Below are positions 25,990 to 50,160 of a stretch of 64,000 nt of DNA, piece after piece. The translations under genes and the position numbers were made by a program. This DNA comes from Girardinichthys multiradiatus (lineage: Eukaryota > Chordata > Actinopteri > Cyprinodontiformes > Goodeidae), in the NCBI RefSeq assembly GCF_021462225.1, contig NC_061797.1, positions 38,714,147 through 38,778,146 on the forward strand, read 5' to 3'. Below the pieces are notes generated by a model. The model did no database searches. It saw nothing but the letters and a program-made list of their open reading frames with translations, and was not told the origin of the DNA. Position 1 is the first letter of the stretch; the number at the start of each line of letters is the position of its first letter.

Positions 25990-27037
25990 CACATACTTAA
26001 TAGAGTTTAAGGTCCGGAACCTTTACCCACTGTTTCTTTAGCAAGGCACTGGTTGTCTGGGAGGTGTGTTTGGGGTCATTATGTTTAAATACTGCCCTGC
26101 AGCCCAAGGGAGGGGATCATGCTCTGCTTTAGTATATCACAGTACAGGTGGGATTCATGGTTCCCTCAATTTACTGTAGCTCCCCAAAGCCAGCAGCGCT
26201 AATGCCAAGTCATGATACTCCCACCACCATGCTTGACTGTAGGCAAGACACACTTGTCTTTGGACTCCTCACCTGGTTGCCGCCACACACGCTTGATACC
26301 ATCTCGACCAGATAGGTTTATCTGGGTCTCATCACACCATAGGACATGGTTCCAGTAATTCATGTCCTCAGTCTACTTGTCTTCAGCAAGCAGTTGGTAG
26401 GCTTTCTTAAGCATCATCTTTAGAGGAGACTTCCTTCTGGGACAACAGCCATGCAGACCAATTTGATGCAGTGTGCGGCATATGGTCTGAGCACTGACAG
26501 ACCGACCCCCAACCCCTTCAACCCCTGCAGCAATGCTGACAGCATTCATACGTCTATTAAAAAAAAAAACAACCTCTGAATATTATCCTAAGCACTTGCA
26601 CTTGTCTTTGGTAGACCATAGGGAGCCTGTTCTGAGTGGAGCCTGTCCTGTTGAACCGCTGTATGGTCATGGCCACTGTGCTGCAAGTTTCAGGGTGTTG
26701 GCAATAATGTTATAGCCTAGGCCATCCTCATGTAGAGCAATGTTTTTTTTTCTTTCAGATCCTCAGGGAGCTCTTTGCCATAAGCTGCCATGTTGACCTT
26801 CCAGGGACCAGTAGGAGAGAGTGTAAGAGTGACAACACCAAATTTTACACACCTGCTCCCCTTCCACTTCTGAGACCTTGTAACATTAGCAAGTCACATG
26901 ACACCAGGGAGGGAGAATGGCTAATTGGACATAATTAGTTATTTTCACTTAGAGCTGTACTATCTTTTGTTGTCAGCGGTTTAGACATTAATGAATGTGT
27001 TGAGTTATTTGGAAGGGACAGCAAATTTACAGTTATA

Positions 27038-28291
27038 AAGGGGTTGGACAATGAAACTGAAACACCTGTCATTTTAGTGTGGGAGGTTTCATGGCTAAAT
27101 TGGACCAGCCTGGTAACCAGTCTTCATTGATTGCACATTGCACCAGTAAGAGCAGAGTGTGAAGGTTCAATTAGCAGGGTAAGAGAACAGTTTTGCTCAA
27201 AATATTGAAATGCACACAACATTATGGGTGACATACCAGAGTTCAAAAGAGGACACATTGTTGGTGCACGTCTTGCTGGCGCATCTGTGACCAAGACAGC
27301 AAGTCTTTGTGATGTATCAAGAGCCACGGTATCCAGGGTAATGTCAGCATACCACCAAGAAGGACGAACCACATCCAACAGGATTAACTGTGGACGCAAG
27401 AGGAAGCTGTCTGAAAGGTATGTTCAGGTGCTAACCCGGATTGTATCCAAAAAACAAAACCACAGCCGCCCAAATCATGGCAGAATTAAATGTGCACCTC
27501 AACTCTCCTGTTTCCACCAGAACTGTCCGTCGGAAGCTCCACAGGGTCAATATACACGGCCGGGCTGCTATAGCCAAACCTTTGGTCACTCATGCCAATG
27601 TCAAACATCAGTTTCAATGGTGCAAGGAGCACAAATCTTGGGCTGTGGACAATGTGAAACATGTATTGTTCTCTGATTAGTCCACCTTTACTGTTTTCCC
27701 CACATCCGAGAGAGTTACGGTGTGAAGAAGCCCCAAAGAAGCGTACCACCCAGACTGTTGCATGCCCAGAGTGAAGCATGGGGGTGGATCAGTGATGGTT
27801 TGGGCTGCCATATCATGGCATTCCCTTGGCCCAATACTTGTGCTAGATGGGCGCGTCACTGCCAAGGACTACCGAACCATTCTTGAGGACCATGTGCATC
27901 CAATGGTTCAAACATTGTATCCTGAAGGCGGTGCCGTGTATCAGGATGACAATGCACCAATACACACAGCAAGACTGGTGAAAGATTGGTTTGATGAACA
28001 TGAAAGTGAAGTTGAACATCTCCCATGGCCTGCACAGTCACCAGATCTAAATATTATTGAGCCACTTTGGGGTGTTTTGGAGGAGCGAGTCAGGAAATAT
28101 TTTTCCTCCACCAGTATCACGTAGTGACCTGGCCACTATCCTGCAAGAAGAATGGCTTAAAATCCCTCTGACCACTGTGCAGGACTTGTATATGTCATTC
28201 CCAAGACGAATTGATGCTGTATTGGCCGCAAAAGCAGGCCCTACACCATACTAATAAATTATTGTGGTCTGAAATCATTGTCCAACTCCTG
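27038..28291 (+). mobile_element. Tc1-like transposon, nearly full length
   Basis: Ends are inverted copies: AAGGGGTTGGACAATGA on the left and the complement of CAGGAGTTGGACAATGA on the right, flanked by TA at 27036-27037 and 28292-28293. The length of about 1.25 kb fits a compact Tc1 element. It lies inside the older Tc1 remnant. Confidence 0.85.
27224..28257 (+). pseudogene. Tc1 transposase, frameshifted
   Basis: The N-terminal part from ATG 27224 reads MGDIPEFKRGHIVGARLAGA with a helix-turn-helix (TKTASLCDVSRATVSRVMSA) and the GRKRKL linker. Near 27460 the frame shifts to TTAAQIMAELNVHLNSPVST (27441-27680), which ends LFSD-stop where SDESxF is expected. The third segment (27762-28124) has [30 protein letters not shown] (second catalytic D) and SPDLNIIEPLWGVLEERVRK (catalytic E region), then a stop; the remainder to about 28257 continues in another frame. 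DDE transposases cut and paste at TA sites; this copy cannot make a full protein. Confidence 0.85.
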
Positions 28292-28436
28292 TACAAGCTG
28301 TACACTGACTACGTTGTATCAAAATGCTGTATAAAGTTCTATATATGAAAGTGTATCATCGGTGTTGTCCCGTGAAAATATCTAGTAAAATATTTACAAA
28401 AATGTGAGGGGTGTATTTAATCTGTGAGGTACTGCA

Positions 28437-28799
28437 CATTAAAAAAAATAATTAGATTTTCTTCAGGCTTAAAGATGATTGCAGTCATACGTCAGGTTAT
28501 CATGATCCATAAATGAAACCAGATCTTAAAGGCATGCTTTTCTTGTTTTATTATATGTACAGTACATGTTTTTATTAAAAACAAAGTATTCTCAGCAATC
28601 TAACCAAAGCCATATACCAAATCGAGTAGATAACATTTGTTTGTGTTGTTTTCTGTCTAGAAAAAGAAATAAACATATGCATTTTAGCCAGTGCATTGTT
28701 AGACTACTGCTGCCCTTTAACCTTAGTGTGGAAGTGTCAAACGTGTGAGCAGCTGGTGGGTCATGTCTCATGTGGGAGGGGCAAGCGTGAATCTAGACT
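28437..28799. other. gpi upstream region
   Basis: AT-rich proximal upstream DNA. No further repeat or gene recognised; presumably contains gpi regulatory sequence. Confidence 0.4.
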
Positions 28800-28810
28800 G
28801 AATGATCTTC

Positions 28811-28816
28811 ATAAAG
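28811..28816 (+). promoter_or_regulatory. gpi: TATA-like box of gpi
   Basis: CATAAAGC context about 90 bases before the gpi start codon, in a region that changes to GC-richer 5' UTR-like sequence (28835-28899). The position would allow a short 5' UTR of about 55-65 bases. Single-motif inference. Confidence 0.35.
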
Positions 28817-28899
28817 CTTTCTCTTTGACCTCCTCGCTTCCACTCAGCCAGGATAGTTGAGCAGAGCCGAGCACGGCAAGCCTCCCTCCTCTGGACAAC

Positions 28900-41606
<12,707 letters not shown>

Positions 41607-41854
41607 TTTTTAAGCTTTCCCCGAACATCATTGCCCTTCTGATCTGTTCAGGATCTGCCTGGACTGGAGTCCCTCAGTGGCAGCTGGTCACTCCCACGCA
41701 GCCGAGCTGAAGCACTCGATGTTTGTACTCTCATTATGAATATTGTGACTGTGTACAGTGCTGTCTTTGCTGCGTCACAAATGTAGTCAGTTGTTGCTGT
41801 AAGCAGAGTGAATCATACTCTTGTCTGTACCGCTGCAGGATTTTGTGTTTTTAA

Positions 41855-41860
41855 AATAAA
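41855..41860 (+). terminator. gpi: gpi polyadenylation signal
   Basis: AATAAA about 250 bases after the stop codon, the first canonical signal in the 3' UTR, followed by T-rich DNA. Cleavage would be expected near 41875-41885. Confidence 0.75.
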
Positions 41861-41884
41861 TATCTTTTATCAGATCCTCAGTTG

Positions 41885-43034
41885 CACTTTCAAGGCTGAG
41901 CTGCTCAGTATTCTTATACAGCATGAGCAAATGAGCCCAATGTGGGTCAGAAAATAGGCCGTCATTAGATGGCACCAGAGAGCCTGGTTTATTTCCTGGG
42001 ACCATGTCGGCCTCCCAGAAATTACCATTTGTCAGAACAAAAGGGCAAAGTTCATTTTGTTTGTGGTGCTTTCTTCCTCCCCACAGGTCCCTAGACTCCA
42101 CAGCATCCATTTAGAGAGAAAAGCAAACAGCATCTGGATCACAATCCACTCCTCATTGGCACTTCATCTAAACATCATTAAAGTTAATGGTTCAAAAACA
42201 TCTGCCAAACTTCCTGTAAATCTCTCGCTAAAGCATTAGACCACATATGATAATCGTGCAAAGATTTGTTCACTGTTAGAATATATATTTTGATGAGATG
42301 CATGATTCCAGTATGCCTGAACATGTATTTTTGCTTTGTCTCAGTCTCTTCAGACCTTCTGTTGGGTACAATTACAGAGAGTGTATGAGGACAAACAGAA
42401 AGTTAAAAACGAATCCTAGACCCCCAGATACTGCTGTTGCCAGGCAACACTACATTACTTCAAGTCGAACTTGTGCTTTTTTATCTCCAGCTCTGAAACC
42501 AGATACAGAAAAGGGCTGAGTTAATCCAAGGATATCAGCACCCTCCGTCCTTAATGAGTTTTCAGTGCTCATCAACAAGAAAGGGAAGTGTTGCTGTTTG
42601 TACCTGAAGCCACAGAGTCTGAGTGGTGACTGTAGGGTTTGAGTTTACCTAGCAGGGAGCTAGTCAGCATGAGGAAACAAAAAAAGGCCAGTGGAATCAA
42701 ATTGCAGCCTGAAAGCATGGATAACATTCTGTATGTGATCATCACGTTTGTTGTACAGTGCCTCTGCTTACCTTCACAGTGCACTGCATGCTTTCTTGGG
42801 ATTACTAGTCAGGCTCTAACAAATTATCTAGTATTGTTTACAAAAATCCTTTGCAATGCATCTTTATTGTTGTTGATGCATTTAATCAAGTTGTTCTCCA
42901 TTAGAGATGTTGGGAATTTCAACCACGTGCAATTTAGTACCTTTGTAGTTTTCAACCTTTTCAGGTGCAAAAAGGAAGCATCAGCCATGCGATGTTTGAT
43001 ATCCTCTTTGACATCCAGCAATTTAGAGTCTATC
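41885..43034. other. Downstream of gpi, no gene seen
   Basis: Open frames at 42639-43124 (plus) and 41787-42110 (minus) show no domain or splice pattern that I recognise. Confidence 0.45.
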
Positions 43035-43490
43035 CATTCATCCATTGGCGTCTACTTATCTGAGATCAGATTGAGGGCGTTACAGGTCCAGGCAGGGATC
43101 CCAGACATAACCGTCTCCAGCTAACTTCGGGGATCCAAAGTTCGGTCCTGGAGTTTCCTTTTTTTTGGACATGCCCAGGAGACCTCTGAAGGTAGGTGCT
43201 CAGGGAGTGCTCTGATCAGATGCCCGAACCACCTCAACTGACTCATCGTAATGCCAAGGGATGACAGAGAACCTAAACATATTTCTAAGCCTGAGTCCAA
43301 CCACCTTACATTGGAAGCTAGTTTCAGTCACTTGTTTCCTGGATCTTGGTCATGATCCATATTTCATGACGATAGGTGAGGGTGAGCTTAGCTAGACTCA
43401 CTCTATCCTACTTATAAAAAAGTCAAGATACCTAAACTTAGCTGCTTGAGGCAGAAAACTCGAAAGGAGCAATACAGCCTTTGGCTGGTT
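43035..43490 (-). mobile_element. Degraded RTE-type LINE fragment, minus strand
   Basis: Contains 'gtctacttatctgagatcagattgagggc', 'gcccgaaccacctcaactgactc' and 'cttggtcatgatccatatttcatgacgataggtgagggt', the antisense landmarks shared with the element at 51392-52238. Heavily mutated. Confidence 0.65.
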
Positions 43491-44416
43491 GAGAATCATG
43501 GCCTCACATTGTCATGTTCAATTAAACTTTTATCTAAAAAACTCAGAAACCAAACAGACCCATGATGTAAAATAGAAGTAGTAAGAGGTGAAATACCATG
43601 AAAAGGGTAAAGGGGCGAATTGATGGAAGCCACAGAACCTTTGTATTCATTGTGAGCTGCAGTGCTGGAAACAGGTTCATTGTCTGTTATCCTTGTATGT
43701 AATAAAGCTTTAAAAGCCAACCTCCGAGAAGAGAACCTGCAGCCACTGTTGTGTAACAGAAGGCTTACAACTGTGCATGAATCTGACTATCTTCCACTGC
43801 CAGGTACCTTCAGCGAATGGATTCTCTTGGAGTAAATCTAAGCCCTGCAATCAGAAGACCATGCTCTGACTCTGGGCAATCTCAGGTTGTGATCGAAAAG
43901 AGTGAGAAAGAAACCCTGGGGGATGTTAAAAAAAAGCCACAGTATCAAGCTCAGCTTCATTTTTCCCACGACTACAAGGGTTATATAAAGAATAAGTTAA
44001 GTACGTGGGCAGAGCTCAAGACACTGCAACATAGGAAGCCTGTTGGAGTTCAATAAGGCCTCTGGGGACATCAGCTGACCACATGTTCCTTAGGCTTCCT
44101 ATAAAATGTCTGCAGATCTGAGAGGTTTTGTGTTATAGACAGAAAGAAAAAGAGAAATCTCAGTAGTACCTCACTAGCCAACATGTAAAACTGCTCTTCT
44201 AATAAACTCCTTAATTTGCTCATGACTAATCTAGATTCCTCCTTGTTGAACCACCAACTTGTGTGGCCTGGTATGATGTCCGTAGGTCAGTGTTTTGGCC
44301 TGATGTGTATAGTTTTCTTTTCCTTACAAAGAATCCTTTCTGAGATTTTATGCCACATTTGAATCTGCAAAAAAGCATAAGCAGACCAACATCTGGCTCT
44401 CATCTGCATCACATTG

Positions 44417-44417
<1 letters not shown>
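43491..44417. other. No gene recognised
   Basis: A 79-codon frame at 43817-44056 (plus) has no recognised family. Confidence 0.4.

Positions 44418-44457
<40 letters not shown>
44418..44457. repeat. (AT)n microsatellite
   Basis: About 20 AT units, followed by a short acacac run and then directly by the left end of the Tc1 copy at 44464. Confidence 0.9.
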
Positions 44458-44463
<6 letters not shown>

Positions 44464-44465
<2 letters not shown>

Positions 44466-46007
44466 GGTCCTTCTCAAAATATTAGCATATTGTGATAAAG
44501 TTCATTATTTTCCATAATGTCATGATGAAAATTTAACATTCATATATTTTAGATTCATTGCACACTAACTGAAATATTTCAGGTCTTTTATTGTCTTAAT
44601 ACGGATGATTTTGGCATACAGCTCATGAAAACCCGAAATTCCTATCTCACAAAATTAGCATATCATTAAAAGGGTCTCTAAACGAGCTATGAACCTAATC
44701 ATCTGAATCAACAAGTTAACTCTAAACACCTGCAAAAGATTCCTGAGGCCTTTAAAACTCCCAGCCTGGTTCATCACTCAAAACCCCAATCATGGGTAAA
44801 ACTGCCGACCTGACTGCTGTCCAGAAGGCCACTATTGACACCCTCAAACAAGAGGGTAAGACACAGAAAGAAATTTCTGAACGAATAGGCTGTTCCCAGA
44901 GTGCTGTATCAAGGCACCTCAGTGGGAAGTCTGTGGGAAGGAAAAAGTGTGGCAGAAAACGCTGCACAACGAGAAGAGGTGACCGGACCCTGAGGAAGAT
45001 TGTGGAGAAGGGCCGATTCCAGACCTTGGGGGACCTGCGGAAGCAGTGGACTGAGTCTGGAGTAGAAACATCCAGAGCCACCGTGCACAGGCGTGTGCAG
45101 GAAATGGGCTAAAGGTGCTGCATTCCCCAGGTCAAGCCACTTTTGAACCAGAAACAGCAGCAGAAGCGCCTGACCTGGGCTACAGAGAAGCAGCACTGGA
45201 CTGTTGCTCAGTGGTCCAAAGTACTTTTTTCGGATGAAAGCAAATTCTGCATGTCATTCGGAAATCAAGGTGCCAGAGTCTGGAGGAAGACTGGGGAGAA
45301 GGAAATGCCAAAATGCCAGAAGTCAGTGTCAAGTACCCACAGTCAGTGATGGTCTGGGGTGCCGTGTCAGCTGCTGGTGTTGGTCCACTGTGTTTTATCA
45401 AGGGCAGGGTCAATACAGCTAGCTATCAGGAGATTTTGGAGCACTTCATGCTTCCATCTGCTGAAAAGCTTTATGGAGATGAAGATTTCATTTCTCAGCA
45501 CAACCTGGCACCTGCTCACAGTGCCAAAACCACTGGTAAATGGTTTACTGACCATGGTATCACTGTGCTCAATTGGCCTGCCAACTCTCCTGACCTGAAC
45601 CCCATAGAGAATCTGTGGGATATTGTGAAGAGAACGTTGAGAGACTCAAGACCCAACACTCTGGATGAGCTAAAGGCCGCTATCGAAGCATCCTGGGCCT
45701 CCATAAGACCTCAGCAGTGCCACAGACTGATTGCCTCCATGCCACGCCGCATTGAAGCAGTCATTTCTGCAAAAGGATTCCCGACCAAGTATTGAGTGCA
45801 TAACTGTACATGATTATTTGAAGGTTGACGTTTTTTGTATTAAAAACACTTTTCTTTTATTGGTCGGATGAAATATGCTAATTTTTTTAGATAGGAATTT
45901 TGAGTTTTCATGAGCTGTATGCCAAAAGCATCCGTATTAAGACAATAAAAGACCTGAAATATTTCAGTTAGTGTGCAATGAATCTAAAATATATGAATGT
46001 TAAATTT
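44464..46007 (+). mobile_element. Tc1-like transposon, copy A (right end missing)
   Basis: Long terminal inverted repeats of about 200 bases; the left one starts CAGGTCCTTCTCAAAATATT and includes 'attagcatattgtgataaag'. The right repeat (45878-46007) is cut off at '…tgttaaatttt' and joined to an unrelated fish repeat at 46008. Copy B at 54281-55848 is a close sister with both ends intact. It follows an AT microsatellite, a natural TA-rich target. Confidence 0.9.
44792..45798 (+). pseudogene. Tc1 transposase, copy A
   Basis: ATG 44792 opens MGKTADLTAVQKATIDTLKQ with the helix-turn-helix KEISERIGCSQSAVSRHLSG, GRKKCGRKRC linker and second HTH (ETSRATVHRRVQ). A TAA at 45110-45112 stops it, and a one-base deletion near 45323 (relative to copy B) shifts the frame after WRKTGEKEMPKC. 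The DDE domain is otherwise preserved: LFSDESKF (first D), GLGAVSAAG-type block, then QHNLAPAHSAK at 45496-45530 where the second catalytic aspartate is changed to asparagine (45502-45504), and [15 protein letters not shown] (E). Ends MPRRIEAVISAKGFPTKY. Confidence 0.9.
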
Positions 46008-46165
46008 TGGGTCGCGGGGAAGCTGGTGCCTATCTCCAGCAGTCTATGGGCGAGAGGTCGCCAGTCCATCGCAGGGCAACACACAAACAACCATGAACAC
46101 ACTCATTCATACACCTAAGGGCAATTTAGAGTGACCAATTAACCTAACAGGCATGTCTTTATATA
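46008..46165 (+). repeat. Common fish interspersed repeat, copy 3
   Basis: 'gtcgcggggaagctggtgcctatctccagcag', 'ggcgagaggtcgccagtccatcgcagggcaac' and 'gggcaatttagagtgaccaattaacctaacagg' in the usual order. Joined directly to the broken end of the Tc1 copy A. Confidence 0.75.
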
Positions 46166-46634
46166 TACATATATAAACACAAAAAACTCCCACACTGTCT
46201 TCTGGTTTGGCTGGAAAAACGATGCATCATAATCACAGCACTGTTTCCAATGATGGGTGAAACTCACATTTTTTACATGAATGTTTCTTCTGGTTGTTGA
46301 TCAGAAATTCAATGCCAGATGAGATGACTGCATGGCTTTTGTTGCCAACAATGTGGCTGTGGGAGCAGGGTTTGTTCTTTAACTTTCAGATTTAAGGTTT
46401 TTATGTCTTGTCATGAATGTGACTCAGTTCAGCATCAGTAAAACAAAATCCTTTAAGAATTTAATTATGAACAGTTTTTTCTTTAGTTTCATTAAGAAAA
46501 AAAAAAGATTTTGACACTTCACAAATGACAATTTTTATTTTTATTTTTGTGGCTCTAGTGGCATTTCAAAAAAATGTTTATTCTGTACTGAATTTAGTAA
46601 CTGCTCTGTTTTAAGACCAGCTCCTAATTTAAAT

Positions 46635-47997
46635 ACAGCGCTTTGCAAAACCAAAGACTTTTTCCATATATTGTCACATTACAACCACAAACATCAATGC
46701 TTTTTACTGGAAAATTATGTGATAGACCAACTTTCTACTATTGCTAAATAACAACTGAGAGAAGTTCAGTTTGTATTGTTCCACATGTTGGAGACTCAGC
46801 AAACATGCAGAAAAAAGTGCTTTGGTCTGTTGAGACCAAAATTATTTGTTTTGGTCGACGTACATAACACCATGTGTGACTGAAAACCAACTCTGCACAT
46901 CACTCTGAACACAACATATCCTCAATAAAACACGGTGATGGCTGTGAGAATGCTTTTCCTCAGTAGAGACGGGGAAACTGGTCAAGGTTGATGGGAAGAT
47001 AGGTGTGGCTAATTACAGACAAATCCTGGAGGATAACTTTTTAAAGGCTGCAAAAGACTTAAGACTGGGACAAAGGTTCACCTTCTAGCAGGGCAACAGC
47101 CCTATACCTGTATCAAGAGCTGCAGTGCAATGGTTTTGATTGAAGCAATTTCATGTCTTTGATTGGCTAAGTCAAAGTCAAAGCCTAACTCCAACTGAGA
47201 GTTTATGGTACGACTTGAGATTTGCTCTTTGCAGAAGCTGTTCATCCATCCTGACTGAGCTTGAGTTATTCTGCAAAGAAGAGTGGACAGATTTTTCAGT
47301 CTCTGGATGTGCAAAACTGACAATGATGTAACCCAAAAGAGTTGCAGCTGTAACTGCAGCAAAAGGAGCATAGCATTTCAGGGAAATTACATTTTACCAC
47401 CAGTTAGCCATGGTGGTGGTAGCATGATGGTCTGGGCCTGCATTGCTACTTCAGGAGCTGGATGAAGGTATTGACTCAGGGAGGCTGAATACAACGGCAC
47501 ACCACTCCTTTCAATTTTGAAAATCATGTATCATTTTCCTTTCACAATTCACAATCATGCACTACTTTGTGTTTGCCTGTTTCATAAAATCCCAATAAAT
47601 GATTTTGGTTGTAGTATGACACAATGTCAAAATGGTAAATGGCCTGCACTTGTATAGCACTTTATCAAGACCCCAGAGACCTTTACAATACAATCAGTTG
47701 TCCACCCATTCACACACTGACAGTGGTGAGCTACATTGTAGCCACAGCTGCCCTGGGACAGACTGGCAGAAGCGAGGCTGCCGTACAATCAGCACCACCG
47801 GGACCTCTGACCACCATCAGAAGGCAAGGCAGGTGAAGTGTCTTGCCCAAGGACACAACAACTGAGACAGACAGAGCAGGGGTTCAAACCAGCAACCCAC
47901 AGGTTACAAGATAAACCACCTGAGCCACAGTCGTCCCTATTATTTTTGTTTCCACCTAATATATGCCAAGGGTGTGAATACTTTTTCAAAGCACTGT
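46635..47997 (+). mobile_element. Degenerate Tc1-like transposon, interrupted
   Basis: Left end 'cagcgctttgcaaaaccaaag…attgtcacattacaaccacaaac', right end '…ggtgtgaatactttttcaaagcactgtg'. The interior holds decayed transposase pieces ('ggagactcagcaaacatgcag', 'gttgagaccaaaatt', 'ccaactgagagtttatgg') and 'catggtggtggtagcatgatggtctgggcctgc' at 47409-47441. That block is out of order relative to the normal gene, so it has been rearranged. Same broad family as 666-1925. Confidence 0.7.
47636..47938 (+). repeat. Short interspersed element inserted in the 46635 Tc1
   Basis: 'gtaaatggcctgcacttgtatagcactttatcaag', 'agctacattgtagccacagctgccctggg', 'aagtgtcttgcccaaggacacaac' and 'gggttcaaaccagcaacccacaggttacaag' are ordered landmarks of a common fish short repeat. 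It splits the Tc1 end region: family sequence is recognisable before 47636 and after 47938. Clear target duplications were not found. Confidence 0.65.
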
Positions 47998-47999
47998 GA

Positions 48000-48890
48000 G
48001 TTATATTATAATCCAGACTTTCTGTGTCTGTTAATTACTGCTCAAACCTCTCCTCAATATTCTTAAGTCACCCTTCTGTTAAAAATGTCCAGGTCTAGAT
48101 AACGACTACGATATAATTAGGGTTATATATAAAACTGCGGAACAGCATTGCTTGTGATGAATTAACAAATTTTTGACATAAAAAATTTGCAACACATAAA
48201 AATTCACTCACTTCTTAAGTTTCATTAATACTTTTACAAGTTATTTATCTTTCTAAACAAAAGAAAAGATTTAAACTAAAACACCTCTTGAAGGTGATTG
48301 TTGCTAGATGCTAATTTGAAGAATGGGTTCTATAATGTTTTGTGGTCCAACTGGAGGGTCTGTGATCAACAATATTAGACATTTCTTTATTTTATATAAA
48401 CAAGCTTGTAGGTCCACTAACTGAAGTGGATTCCTAACCTGATAAAATGATATCTGTGTTGCATGCTTTAACAACAATAAAACTTTAATAAATCAAGAAA
48501 AGATGTGCACTAGAAGACAAATATTTAAAATATGTTTAACAAAGGAAATTAAAACAGCCAAGGGCACATATTGTTAGTAATTATCCAGACAACACAACCT
48601 ATCAGTCTGATCATTTGGGCTTTTTCAGATTAAATCTTTTGCTTTACTTTTAGGAGAAACAACTTTCTCTCTTGTTTTAAAAAGAAGAAGCAGATTTGAA
48701 ACTTTAAAAAGGATTCCAAACACCGTAGTTAAGATTAAATAAATCTCTTTGGTTTCATTAAAATCTTTGTGGTTAAACTTTTTATAGCAGGAATCCTTGC
48801 ATAAAGGTTTTGTGTCAGGCAAACCGACAAGCCAAGAAGAGGCGAAAATTTCAAAGGTCATCATCCACATATTTGGCGTGCATGAGGTAA
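48000..48890. other. No gene recognised
   Basis: AT-rich, no supported feature. Confidence 0.45.
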
Positions 48891-48899
48891 TCCTATGGC

Positions 48900-49140
48900 A
48901 AGCCTATTTTCACCTTTTTCCTGGCCTGCACAGGGAAGGTGTTTTGGATTTCTTTTGTGTTGTGTAACAGAGCTCACCTCACAGCAGGTCCCCGGGGAGG
49001 CTCCACTACCTCTGCTCGGACACAGACACACATGTATGCACACACAGAGCTCCCTGAGTCACAGGGTGGAACCCTCGCACACATAAAGGCTGCTTTGTGC
49101 CTCGACTGTTAGAGCTGTCAACCAACACCAGCAAGCTCCT
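48900..49140 (+). promoter_or_regulatory. Possible isolated promoter-like block
   Basis: A GC-richer island in AT-rich DNA with a TATA-like acataaagg at 49081-49089, followed about 30 bases later by sequence resembling a 5' UTR. No coding exon with good splice signals was found nearby, so this may be chance or the start of a gene lying outside the window. Confidence 0.2.
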
Positions 49141-49649
49141 CACACTGAAAAAAAAAAAACACTGTTCCTCTCACAGGAGAGCTCAGTGAGTGGGCAGACT
49201 GCACTTTTTTGTGCGCCCACATAAAATGTATCGGCATCTCCTGCAATCTGTAGATCTGTGGCAGCTTACAAATGCAACTGTTTCAACCATAATTAAAATC
49301 CAAGACTACAGGGTTGAAAGGGGTGAGCAGGGTTTGACGTTTCTTTTTGAGTTTGAAACTGAGTGCACTGAAGTAGACGTTTCATTTACCTTTCACCATT
49401 TTTCCTTTTTTTTCCACATTTATTAAGCATATATAATAAGCCTGCATACAAGTCTAAATAAATGTTCTTTGGAACAAAGAAGTGCTGTTTGGAACAATTA
49501 ATTACCTTGAGCTGACTTTCACCACTGACAATGATATTTAGACCTTTTGATGTGATAAAATTGACCTCCGGTGTCTCGTCCGTTCCACGGTCTCAGAATT
49601 AACCATGGTAAATTGAATAGAAATAGAAAATCTGCCTGCAGAAAGAGGT
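49141..49649. other. No gene recognised
   Basis: No supported feature. Confidence 0.4.
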
Positions 49650-50160
49650 GAAAAGTTTCTGCACCATCAAAAAAGACAATCTCTAACGCACATGAGGATA
49701 CATTTTACAAAAATGGAAGAGGTCTAGATCCACAAGAGGCTTGTAAATCAGCAAAGAACCTAAGGCTTAATATGAGGGGTATTCAGAGCTTCTTTAGAGA
49801 GTCTTACCAATGGACATCAACAATGCAGCCCACTGGCCACTTAACCATATGGCAGAAAAAGGTCCTTTGCTTTCTCTCCTACTTCATAAGTGCATGGTAA
49901 GGAACTCAAGCAAAACACTGAGATGAGAGAGCTTTCGGTGAGTTCCCCATTAGACCTTTGAGAGACATTCATGCTAAAAGCAGCAGAATTCTCTGGTAAC
50001 AAAGAAGTACTGCACTGAAATTTAGAATGCTGTCTGTAATCCGCATCTCCCTATTTTTACCATCCTTACAGTTAACTACATGGTGATGGCACCATCGTGC
50101 TGAGAGGATGTTTTTTCTGCAATAGCTGATCGAGGACAGGTAAGAATTGGTTGAGATGAG
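49650..50160 (+). mobile_element. Highly degraded Tc1-like remnant
   Basis: 'gttaactacatggtgatggcaccatcgtgctgagaggatg' (50071-50110) is a mutated form of the 'catggtggtggcagcatcatgctgtggggatg' DDE region; upstream phrases such as 'caaagaacctaaggctta' are weakly compatible. Little more than a footprint. Confidence 0.5.

Larger units (their letters stand above)
25990..28436 (-). mobile_element. Old Tc1-like transposon, 5'-truncated and split by a younger Tc1
   Basis: 25990-27037 reads antisense to a Tc1 transposase, with landmarks 'ggtgtgtttggggtcattatg', 'actcccaccaccatgcttgactgtaggcaagacacac', 'cctggttgccgccacacacgcttg' and 'gccatgcagaccaatttgatg'. It continues through the noncoding end 'cagcggtttagacattaatg' and breaks at 27037. 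The missing end resumes at 28292 with 'caagctgtacactgactac' and 'atatttacaaaaatgtgaggggtgta', ending near 28436. The younger element at 27038-28291 fills the gap. The transposase is dead. Confidence 0.8.

Noticed and set aside
43817..44056. 79-codon frame considered as an exon of a downstream gene
   Set aside because: No recognisable protein family and no convincing splice sites.
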